DNA from: a bacterium
GTDB lineage: Bacteria > Electryoneota > RPQS01
Assembly: GCA_016703065.1 (NCBI GenBank)
Contig: JADJCU010000001.1
Coordinates: 620,001 to 684,000, forward strand
Reading direction: 5' to 3'
Length of the DNA stretch: 64,000 nt
Shown here one piece after another: positions 1 through 7,317 of the stretch (position 1 is the first letter of the stretch; every line of letters begins with the position of its first letter). The notes below the pieces were generated by a model. That model was not told the origin of the DNA. It made no database searches and saw nothing but the letters and a program-made list of their open reading frames with translations. Both the position numbers and the translations under genes were made by a program.

Positions 1-186
1 CTTTCCGATGGTTGCGATCGCGAGCAGCGAGAACACGAGCATCCCGAAATGCGTGGCAACCGGTACATGCCACCGCGCACTGCCTGGTTTGGCGGCATGA
101 TCGGCCAGTGACATCGCGAGTCCGGACGAGATCATCAGGATCGCCGCGCCGAGCAAAAACACGAGAGCAGTTCGCCGAAACGTCAT
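1..186 (-). CDS. Hypothetical membrane protein, N-terminal part only
   Basis: The gene runs off the left edge of the window, so only about 62 residues are visible. It starts MTFRRTALVFLLGAAILM and has two hydrophobic stretches (about residues 7-26 and 46-62) separated by a short polar loop containing two His, so it is an integral membrane protein or carries an uncleaved signal anchor. Its ATG overlaps the TGA of the upstream SH3-like gene (ATGA), which makes it the third gene of a translationally coupled operon headed by a sodium/solute symporter. I do not recognise the family. A small accessory membrane subunit is possible but is not shown by the sequence. Confidence 0.5.
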   Translation of the reverse strand, partial: MTFRRTALVFLLGAAILMISSGLAMSLADHAAKPGSARWHVPVATHFGMLVFSLLAIATIGK

Positions 187-518
187 GTCATTCGTTCTTC
201 CAAACAGTTTATCGGAACCCAGCCCGCTTCGCCGGTTTCGGCGCTGCACCAAGCCCAACCGGAGAGGATTTTCCCCACTTCAACCTTCATGCCGAGCGAA
301 ACGTCGAGTTCGCAGGCATCATAATCTTCCTTCAAGCAAGAGCTTCCACGATCGATCACGGAATGATGAACCCAGCCCCAGCGACGTTCGGTCCCCACGC
401 ACCAAATCCAATCGGGATTGTCCACATCGGGTTCGCCGATTTTCAGCGCGTCGCCCTTGGTCCCGCGAATGGGATCGGGGTAGGTTTTGGTGTAGGATTG
501 GATGACGCGCATCCTCAT
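183..518 (-). CDS. SH3-like domain protein
   Basis: A 111-residue protein with no signal peptide. It looks like two tandem bacterial SH3-like units: the first ends near the motif DWIWCVGTERRWGWVHHSVI (residues about 36-55) and the second carries GMKVEVGKI followed by SGWAWC and GWVPINCL (about 75-107). Such small SH3 proteins are usually protein- or wall-binding modules of unknown partner. I chose the ATG at 516-518 because it overlaps the TGA of the symporter gene (515-517) in ATGA fashion. A longer reading back to 746 would run through the symporter in an Arg-rich frame and is not credible. Its stop in turn overlaps the next start, so all three genes are probably co-translated. Confidence 0.65.
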   Translation of the reverse strand: MRMRVIQSYTKTYPDPIRGTKGDALKIGEPDVDNPDWIWCVGTERRWGWVHHSVIDRGSSCLKEDYDACELDVSLGMKVEVGKILSGWAWCSAETGEAGWVPINCLEERMT

Positions 519-2251
519 GCCGTCCTCAAATACTTGTCCTTCCACAATCCGACTCCGCCGATTAGCATCACGACGAGCCAGACGAGGGCGAGTGTGGTGT
601 TGAGAAGAAGCGCGTAGCCGAGGCCTAAGGTCATGCCGAAGACGAGCGCCATGCCCCAAGCGAAACCGCGCAAGGCGCGGGCGGCGGATTCGGGTTTGGG
701 AATCAGCAGGCCGTGCTCGCGGGCGTATTTCTTCACGGGACCCCACGCGCCGTAGGGTTTGGTGCGGCGGTAGAACTCGGCAAGTTTTTCAAGCGGCGCG
801 GGTTTCGTGAGCAACGTGACCGTGAGCCAGATGATTGCCGAGCCGAAGGTGATGACGAGCAATCTTGCGCCGAAATGCAGGCCGCTGGCGCTGAAGAGAT
901 AGACCGTAATCGCACTCGACGCGAGCATGGCGGAGATTTCACTCCACGCATTGATTCGCCACCAGAACCATCTCAAAATATAGACCGGGCCGGTGCCCGC
1001 ACCAAAGGCTATCACGAACTTGAAGGCGTCGGTGACGCTTTGCGTGTAGAAGGCCGCGAGCGCCGCCGCAATCAGCACCACCGTTGTGGCCACCATGCTC
1101 ATGCGAATATAGTGACGGTCGTCGCGCTTGGGAGCGAACAGCGGTTTGTAGAAATCCGTGACCAGATAGCTCGCGCCCCAATTTAATTGAGTGGAGATGG
1201 TGCTCATAAAGGCCGCTATCAGCGACGCAACCAACAGTCCTTTCAAACCGGAGGGCAGCAGTTCCATCATCAGGCGCGGATAGGCCTGCTCGGGGTCGTC
1301 CATCACAGGATAGAGAATCAACGATACGAGCGCGACCAAGACCCACGGCCACGTGCGGAAGGCGAGATTCGTCAAGCTGTACCATAGCGTGGCGAGTAAG
1401 GCATGCTGTTCATTCTTGCACGCGTTCTGCTTTTGAATCACCTTGCCGCCGCCGTCGCTGTTGACGTTGGCCCACCACGTGACAAAGCTATACGTCGCAA
1501 AACCGAGAAAGGCAGGGGTCCAAAAGTCGGCACTTAGGATTGAGCCGGCGCCGGGATTCGGAGCCATTGACAGCAGCTCGGGATTTGAGGTGACCTTCAT
1601 CACGCCGGTTTTCAACGCGGCGAGACCGCCGACGTGATCGACCGCGTAGATGGCGAAGATAATTGCGCCGCCCTGCATGATGACGTATTGCACCAAGTCG
1701 GTGAGCGCAACGCCCCATTGACCGGAGAGCAGCGTGTAGAAGTAGGCGAGGCCCGTGAAGAGAATGATGGCAGTGGGTTTATCCCAACCGACCGCTTCAT
1801 TCATGATTTTGAACATCGCGAGAATCACCCAGCCCATGGCAATGACGTTGATGGGCAGCGCAAGCCAGAGCGCGCGAAACGTGCGCAGGCCGCGCGTTAT
1901 CGGAGTGTCGCCGTAACGGAGAATCGTGAGTTCAACATCGGTGAGCACTTTGGCGCGCCGCCAAAGCTGCGAGAGAAAGAACGTCGCGAAGAGCGAGCCG
2001 ATGCCGAAGCACCACCACTGCCAGTTTTCATAGATGCCCGCTGTGCGCACGAGCTTGGTGACGTAGAGCGGCGTGTCGCAGGAAAACGAGGTGGCCACCA
2101 TCGTCGTCCCGGCAATCCACCACGGCAAGGCGCGCCCGGCGAGGAAATACTCCTCCGTCGACGAGTGCGCGCGCTTGGTCATGATCAGGCCGACGATCAG
2201 GCTGAGCGCGTTATAGGCAATGATGATGGACCAGTCGAGGGTGGAAAGCAT
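515..2251 (-). CDS. Sodium:solute symporter family transporter
   Basis: A polytopic inner-membrane transporter of about 578 residues in the SSF family (sodium-coupled uptake of sugars, amino acids or similar solutes; substrate not predictable here). It begins MLSTLDWSIIIAYNALSLIV, the usual SSF first helix, followed by the family motif region EEYFLAGRALPWWIAGTTM and many hydrophobic helices. The conserved middle includes FMSTISTQLNWGASYLVTDF. The length fits SSF members with 13-14 helices. I chose the ATG at 2249-2251. A TTG start 11 codons upstream (2282-2284) has a weak GGAAA sequence before it and cannot be excluded. The gene heads the operon with the SH3-like and membrane genes and is divergent from the T9SS gene at 2460. 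Confidence 0.85.
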   Translation of the reverse strand: MLSTLDWSIIIAYNALSLIVGLIMTKRAHSSTEEYFLAGRALPWWIAGTTMVATSFSCDTPLYVTKLVRTAGIYENWQWWCFGIGSLFATFFLSQLWRRAKVLTDVELTILRYGDTPITRGLRTFRALWLALPINVIAMGWVILAMFKIMNEAVGWDKPTAIILFTGLAYFYTLLSGQWGVALTDLVQYVIMQGGAIIFAIYAVDHVGGLAALKTGVMKVTSNPELLSMAPNPGAGSILSADFWTPAFLGFATYSFVTWWANVNSDGGGKVIQKQNACKNEQHALLATLWYSLTNLAFRTWPWVLVALVSLILYPVMDDPEQAYPRLMMELLPSGLKGLLVASLIAAFMSTISTQLNWGASYLVTDFYKPLFAPKRDDRHYIRMSMVATTVVLIAAALAAFYTQSVTDAFKFVIAFGAGTGPVYILRWFWWRINAWSEISAMLASSAITVYLFSASGLHFGARLLVITFGSAIIWLTVTLLTKPAPLEKLAEFYRRTKPYGAWGPVKKYAREHGLLIPKPESAARALRGFAWGMALVFGMTLGLGYALLLNTTLALVWLVVMLIGGVGLWKDKYLRTA

Positions 2252-2459
2252 GGGCGGGTGGTTATTTGCAGTTATCGTGTACAATCAACGAATTTCCGGC
2301 GATTCATGCAATTGGTTTGTGGGAATTGGGTGATAAGGTCTCTTGTTTTCGTAAGGCCTTCGAGGTAAATTGACGTTGGGAGTCAAACGCACCTTTTTCC
2401 GGGATGTTCCCGCTGCGCGGCCCGCCGCGCACTTCATTTTGTGAAGGGAGAATCAGATC

Positions 2460-4289
2460 ATGAGGCGAAGAGGCTATGTTGTATTAGTGGGTGCCGTGCT
2501 GCTGGGGAGCTTTGCGCCGCTGGTAGCGGAAGCCTATCCGAGGGATGGGCACGGCCCGTCTCGGCTGTCGTTGGACGATGCCGACCCAAACGCTGTACCC
2601 GATTGGGTCGGGCACGACATCGGTAATGTCAAAGCCGGGCTGTCGAATCGGGGGGAGGGTGGAGATCCTTCGTATGTACCGGGAATTCAGGGCTTCGAGT
2701 ATCCGGCGGGCAGTGGAAACGACTTTCTGTTTTCGGCAGGACTTTGGGTCGGAGCGATGGTCAACGGTGAAGCGCTCGTTTCGACGTGCACTGACGGGGA
2801 TAATGGAACGCACGAGTATTAACCCGTGCATATCGGTTCGGTGCCTGCAGAAAACGAGAGCGACCACGATTTCTTTTTCAGCTCCGATAGTTTTGACGAA
2901 CGATTGGGCAGGAGCTACGTGTGGGGGGCGCGGGGCGTGGATGACGACGACGATTGGGTGCTCAACGCGGACGATCTGGATGGCAACGGAGTGCCGTCAG
3001 CTAATTGGGATGGAGGCGCGGGGAGAATGGGCGTAGATGACGATATCGACGGGTTGATTGACGAGGAGTTGGCAAACAATGTTGACAATGATGGTGACGA
3101 TCTGATCGATGAGGATTGTTCCAATGGCGATGCCAATGGCGATCATGATGCCGGATATGATCCAGAATGGCATGTTGACGAGGATGGTCCCGGTGATTGG
3201 TCAGCGGATCGGTTCGACAACGATGCTGACGGACTTGTAGACAGTGATGATCCCGATTGGGACGGGGATTGCTGCCCCGGTTCGCTGGACGATGATGGGG
3301 ACGGGCAAAATGACGAGGATGCGGCGGCGCGATCTTCGCAAGAGTATTATTGCGTGTATCAGGACAGCATTCAAGCGCAATTTGTCGATTCGCCGGACGC
3401 TGATGGTCATACGCCGCTCGACATCGAGGTGACACAGCACAGCTATGGATTTGATGATGGCTGGAGAGCCAATATGGTCCTGTACGAATACACCGTCGCA
3501 AATAGGGGAACTGTAGCGCTGGATAGCGTTCATATTGCCTATTTTGCAGACGCGGACATCCTCGCGCAGGGAGAATCAGGTGACGCAGGATCGCTGGACG
3601 ATGGTTGTTTCTTCGACGAAAGTCATCAGATGATGGTCCAATACGATGATCCTGATGACGCGGATGGGGCTGGGCCGGGCGTGCTGGGCATCAAGTTTGT
3701 GGTGCCGCCGATTCGCTGGCAGGATGCGCAATTCTCGTTCCGAAACTTCGAGCGCACATCCGGCGGAGATCCGGAAACGAATGCGGGCAAGTTCGCTCTA
3801 ATTTCATCGGGCCAAATTGATCCGCCTGTGCCGGAGCTGGGTGACTGGCGGATGCTCATGGGCTTCGGTGGGTTGAATAGCGGCATCCAGTTGTTGCCGG
3901 GAGCCCAGATTTCTTTCAGCGTGGCCATGATTGGTGCCGCAGATACGGAGGAGCTTACTGCGATTGCGGAATCACTGGCAGTAGGTGACATGGCGAGCAG
4001 CAGCGTTGAACCGCCATCTACTGTAACGGAGTTTCGCCTGTTGCAGAACTATCCCAATCCATTCAACTCCTCCACAGCGATCGAGTTCGTGGTGCCGCGG
4101 GCGACTCGGGTGACACTGCGCGTGTATGATGTTACCGGGCGTGAGGCCGCCACACTTGCAGATGATGTTGTTACGCCGGGCTTGCAGCGTGTGATATTTG
4201 ACGCAAGCAAGATTGCCAGCGGTGTCTATTTCTATGTGTTACGTGCAGGTGATTTCTCTGAATCGAGAAAGATGCTCTTAATCCAGTGA
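2460..4289 (+). pseudogene. Asp-rich calcium-type T9SS cargo protein with in-frame stop
   Basis: One reading frame of about 609 codons is interrupted by a TAA at 2820-2822. The first half has a signal peptide (cleavage after VAEA near residue 24). After the stop the frame continues without a shift into an acidic region (residues about 155-300) with many DxDxDG-like repeats such as VDNDGDDLIDED and DDDGDGQNDEDA, resembling thrombospondin type 3 calcium-binding repeats. A beta-rich domain follows, and then a T9SS sorting domain (about the last 85 residues) with NYPNPFNSSTAIEFVVP and the terminal KMLLIQ. The ATG at 2460 follows GAAGGGAGAATC. The product would be an exported surface protein. Whether the TAA is real, a read error or read through cannot be told, because no paralogue covers that position. 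Confidence 0.7.
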
Positions 4290-4308
4290 GAATCGAGTTC
4301 ACTGTAAC

Positions 4309-4337
4309 AAAAGCCCTCACGAGAGTGAGGGCTTTTT
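4309..4337 (+). terminator. Intrinsic terminator after the Asp-rich T9SS gene
   Basis: A perfect 12-bp inverted repeat, AAAAGCCCTCAC / GTGAGGGCTTTT, with a GAGA loop and a final T-run. It lies 20 bp after the stop of the T9SS gene and before the convergent arsenic operon, so it probably works in both directions. Confidence 0.9.
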
Positions 4338-4385
4338 AGTGGCGATCGATCCAGGTTTGTGTCCAATAGAGCCGTTGCCAGGCCG

Positions 4386-5081
4386 TCAAGCGAACCAGTG
4401 CAGCGTGTATTTGGCGGTCATGTAGAGGCCGATCAGGATGAAGACTACGCCAGTGGCGATGCGGGCCCATTTCTCAAAGGCGCTTAGTTTGCCGTAGAGT
4501 TTTCCGGTGGCCTGCGCGCTGAAGACGATAACCGCCGCAAACACGAGCACGGGCAGGGCAGTGCCGATGCCGTAAACGGAGGGAAAGAGCGCAATGGATT
4601 CGTGCTGCACGGCCAATGGAATCAGACTGCCGAAGAAGAGCGCCGCCGATACGGGGCAGAACGAGATCGCGAAGATTGCTCCGAGTAACAGCGCTCCTGC
4701 GCCGCCCCAAAGCTCGGCACGTTTGGCAAGTTTCTCGATCCAACCACTCCCGTTTGCGATAGGCAGCTTAATCCAGCCCGTGAGAATGACACCGATCATG
4801 ATCAGGAACGGGCCAAGCGCCTGATGCATGACCTTCTGCAAACCGAAAGAAAGCTTCGAGAGCGAGAGCACACTCCAGACGACCAGCGCGCCAACGATCA
4901 CATAGGCGAGCATCCGGCCAACGGTGTAGAGCACGCCGACCCAGAGCGCCTGACGCGGAGCATGCGCGCGCCGAGCTACGAATGATACGGCGGCGATATT
5001 GGTGGCGAGTGGACAGGGGCTGATCGAGGTGAGGATTCCCAGCCAGAGCGCCGTGCCAAAACCGAGTAGGAACTCGTTCAT
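4386..5081 (-). CDS. ArsG-like permease (DsbD/CcdA-type membrane protein)
   Basis: A 231-residue protein with six or so membrane helices. Two Cys-Pro motifs mark the DsbD/CcdA-like fold: ISPCPLATNIAA (about residues 20-31) and ISFCPVSAALFF (about 138-149). The N-terminus MNEFLLGFGTALWLGILTSI is characteristic of the family now annotated as aromatic aminobenzylarsenical efflux permease ArsG. The role by family is moving reduced organoarsenicals, or reducing equivalents, across the inner membrane. The ATG directly follows the TAA of the ArsF-like gene with no gap, so the two are translationally linked. It is the last gene of a four-gene minus-strand operon. A generic thiol-redox electron carrier is the alternative reading. 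Confidence 0.75.
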   Translation of the reverse strand: MNEFLLGFGTALWLGILTSISPCPLATNIAAVSFVARRAHAPRQALWVGVLYTVGRMLAYVIVGALVVWSVLSLSKLSFGLQKVMHQALGPFLIMIGVILTGWIKLPIANGSGWIEKLAKRAELWGGAGALLLGAIFAISFCPVSAALFFGSLIPLAVQHESIALFPSVYGIGTALPVLVFAAVIVFSAQATGKLYGKLSAFEKWARIATGVVFILIGLYMTAKYTLHWFA

Positions 5082-5516
5082 TTAGCTGCCGAGAAAGGTC
5101 GTGACTTCAGCCTCGACGTACTTCTTGAAGGCCGCTTCGTCGTTCAGCAGCTCCCATACCTTGTCGCAATTTTTCCATTTCACCTGCTGACCGTTTTCAT
5201 AGCGCACAAGAATGAGCGCTTTCGTGAAGAGCTTGTAGTCGTCGATGAAATGCGCGTTCTCCTCGTCATCGAGGTTCTTCATCATCCACGACAGTTTGCC
5301 CGCCGCGAGCTGTTCCGCGAAGCTGTGCTCGATGGCCTCGTGCGAGAACTTCTCGATCTTCATACAGCTCTGGCAGCGTATCGTGTTGTAGAAGTAGTAG
5401 GCAACGTTGGTGACCTGCGGCTGCGCCGCAACGGTGGAATCTGTGACGGGTTCATCCGCGAAGAGCGGCGCGGCACAGCAGGCAATGAGGGAGAGGATAA
5501 GGTTGAGATGTTTCAC
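5082..5516 (-). CDS. ArsF-like secreted CxxC protein
   Basis: A 144-residue protein with a signal peptide (MKHLNLILSLIACCAAPLFA, cleavage near residue 20) and a thioredoxin-like fold signature NTIRCQSCMKIE (CxxC at about residues 49-52). It resembles the family annotated as nitrophenyl compound nitroreductase subunit ArsF, found beside ArsG permeases. It probably acts at the periplasmic face as a thiol-redox partner of the permease. It starts at GTG (5514-5516), whose bases overlap the TGA of the preceding thioredoxin gene (GTGA), and its TAA abuts the ArsG start. The tight packing argues for one functional unit. Confidence 0.7.
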   Translation of the reverse strand: MKHLNLILSLIACCAAPLFADEPVTDSTVAAQPQVTNVAYYFYNTIRCQSCMKIEKFSHEAIEHSFAEQLAAGKLSWMMKNLDDEENAHFIDDYKLFTKALILVRYENGQQVKWKNCDKVWELLNDEAAFKKYVEAEVTTFLGS

Positions 5517-5764
5517 TTTTTGGTTCCGGCGGCAGTGGTGAGCATTGTTTCCAACTCGGGGACGGTGGGCACGCGGCCCGAGACTCTCACTTCACCGTCC
5601 ACGACTAATGCGGGAGTCATCATTACGCCCGCGGCGAGAATCTGATTGATGTCTGTAATTTTCTCCATCGTGTAATCGAGCTTATGCTCGCTGGCCACAC
5701 GTTCGGTGAGTTCAGCGAGCTTGTTGCATTTGGGGCAGCCTGTGCCCAATACTTGTAACTTCAT
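5513..5764 (-). CDS. Small thioredoxin/glutaredoxin-like protein
   Basis: An 83-residue cytoplasmic protein starting MKLQVLGTGCPKCNKLAELT. The CPKC at residues 10-13 is the redox-active pair of the small thioredoxin family (MTH895/TM0996-like), and the cis-Pro loop is visible as MMTPALVVDGEV (about residues 48-59). By position it may be the ArsE-like partner of the ArsF/ArsG pair, supplying electrons for reduction; that is inference. The ATG at 5762-5764 gives the correct family N-terminus. An upstream extension would run into the permease gene. Its TGA overlaps the ArsF GTG. Confidence 0.75.
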   Translation of the reverse strand: MKLQVLGTGCPKCNKLAELTERVASEHKLDYTMEKITDINQILAAGVMMTPALVVDGEVRVSGRVPTVPELETMLTTAAGTKK

Positions 5765-5781
5765 TGGCGAGTGTAGGTGAG

Positions 5782-7053
5782 TTATGATACGATCATTCCG
5801 AAAATCCAACCGGTGACGGTGGACATCAACACAACAAGCGAAACAAAAGCGACGGTCTTGCGCGTACCCAAGATTGTCTGGATGACCAACATGCTCGGCA
5901 GCGAGAGCGCGGGTCCTGCGAGCAACAGGGCGAGCGCAGGGCCTTGTCCCATGCCCGAGCCGAGCAGACCTTGCAGAATCGGCACTTCCGTGAGCGTCGC
6001 GAAATACATGAAAGCTCCGGCGAGGGCTGCGAAGAAATTCGCGAAGAGCGAGTTGCCGCCGACGAGATTCTTGATCCAGGCCGACGGGATCATTCCTTCA
6101 TGTCCCGGTCGCCCCAGCAGAAATCCGGCGACGAGAATGCCGAACAGCAGGAGCGGCGTGATTTGTTTAGTGAAGCCCCACGTTGCTTCGAGCCATTCGC
6201 GGCCCGGGCCATCGGAGCGCGCAAGAATGACGGACAGCACCGCTATCGCTAAGAGAAAGGTCGCTTGCGGAGCCTCGGGGAATGTGACGGCGCTCGCGGC
6301 AACAGGGATGACACCCAGTGCGAGGGCTCCCCATTGCACGTGCAGGAACCGAATCATCTGCACACACATCCAGAGCGCGAGAGTACCGGTCAACCACCAC
6401 TTCCACTTATACAGCGGAGTTGTGTCGGCTAATGTTGCGGCAATGAGAATCCCGATCAGTGTGACAAACCAGAGCACGGTTGCTCCGGTCGAATGCGCGG
6501 GCGGAGTAGATACGTCGGCTGCAGCAGCCCGTCCAGATTCGTCCTTGCGAAAGAGCCAGGCCATGAGCAGACCGATGATCACTGAAAACGCGACTGCACC
6601 AACAGTGCGAGCGACGCCTAACTCAATGCCGAGAACGCGGGCCGTGAGAACGATCGCGAGCACGTTGATCGCCGGACCCGCATAGAGAAATGCCGTGGCC
6701 GGACCGAGCCCGGCGCCCATCTTGTAGATGCCGCCGAACAGCGGGAGTACGGTGCAGGAACAGACCGCAAGCACGCTGCCTGAGACAGACGCGACACCAT
6801 AAGCTACGATTTTCCGCGCACCCGCGCCAAGGTGTTTCATCACGGCACCGGAGCTGACGAATACGCCAATTGCCCCGGCGATGAAGAATGCCGGAATCAG
6901 GCAGAGGATCACGTGCTCGCGGGCGTACCATTTGGTCAAGGCGAGCGCTTCCTGAACCGCGCCCTGCAAGCGGTGGGAGTCGGTGGGCAGGAAGTAGGCT
7001 ACGGCAAACAAGCCCACGGTCCAGAGAAGGGGCCGGAGTTCGGTCTTTAGCAT
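5782..7053 (-). CDS. ArsP-like permease (UPF0718/DUF318 family)
   Basis: A 423-residue polytopic membrane protein. The family hallmark SVLAVCSCTVLPLFGGIYK (about residues 94-112) is present, with the conserved GPATAFLYAGPAINVLAIVL directly after it and a second, related half (TEVPILQGLLGSGMGQGPAL, about 360-379). Members are linked to efflux of trivalent organoarsenicals or are redox-linked permeases of unknown cargo. The ATG at 7051-7053 is chosen; a TTG start 17 codons upstream is possible. It is the first gene of the operon with thioredoxin, ArsF-like and ArsG-like genes, and a perfect inverted repeat lies 27 bp upstream. No ArsR gene is visible. Confidence 0.8.
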   Translation of the reverse strand: MLKTELRPLLWTVGLFAVAYFLPTDSHRLQGAVQEALALTKWYAREHVILCLIPAFFIAGAIGVFVSSGAVMKHLGAGARKIVAYGVASVSGSVLAVCSCTVLPLFGGIYKMGAGLGPATAFLYAGPAINVLAIVLTARVLGIELGVARTVGAVAFSVIIGLLMAWLFRKDESGRAAAADVSTPPAHSTGATVLWFVTLIGILIAATLADTTPLYKWKWWLTGTLALWMCVQMIRFLHVQWGALALGVIPVAASAVTFPEAPQATFLLAIAVLSVILARSDGPGREWLEATWGFTKQITPLLLFGILVAGFLLGRPGHEGMIPSAWIKNLVGGNSLFANFFAALAGAFMYFATLTEVPILQGLLGSGMGQGPALALLLAGPALSLPSMLVIQTILGTRKTVAFVSLVVLMSTVTGWIFGMIVS

Positions 7054-7079
7054 TAGAAAAATCAGCAATATGCTGTGCG

Positions 7080-7095
7080 TTCGTAAAAATACGAA
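7080..7095 (-). promoter_or_regulatory. Candidate ArsR-type operator
   Basis: A perfect inverted repeat, TTCGTA-AAAA-TACGAA, 27 bp before the permease ATG. Its size, symmetry and position match operators of ArsR/SmtB metalloregulators. The regulator is not encoded in this window, so the assignment rests on the operon content. Confidence 0.55.
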
Positions 7096-7266
7096 ATGAT
7101 TCAATCTGAAGCAACTTTTGCCGGCGATTCTCGTCTTTTGAGTGAGGTAGTCACGGTTCCCCAGCGTACCCAGCGTACCGCTGGACCTGATGCGCTGGCT
7201 CAGAGGGCTTGATTTGGGTGGGCGCCGGTACGGGGCGATGAGGAGCAGGTAGAGACCGAAATGACA

Positions 7267-7296
7267 AGAGCCGGGCCGCGATCGCGGCCCGGCTCT
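7267..7296 (-). terminator. Terminator after the 1310-residue T9SS gene
   Basis: A 30-bp perfect palindrome made of AGAGCCGGGCCGCGA and its complement, 21 bp beyond the stop of the T9SS gene. On the minus strand it is followed by TTGTCATTT, so it is a very stable terminator hairpin with a weak U-tract. Confidence 0.75.
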
Positions 7297-7317
7297 CTTT
7301 CCCAGCCTCGCTGTCGA

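Noticed and set aside
1634..2368. A 244-codon plus-strand frame at the left end
   Set aside because: It is antisense to the N-terminal half of the sodium/solute symporter and has no domain or ribosome site.
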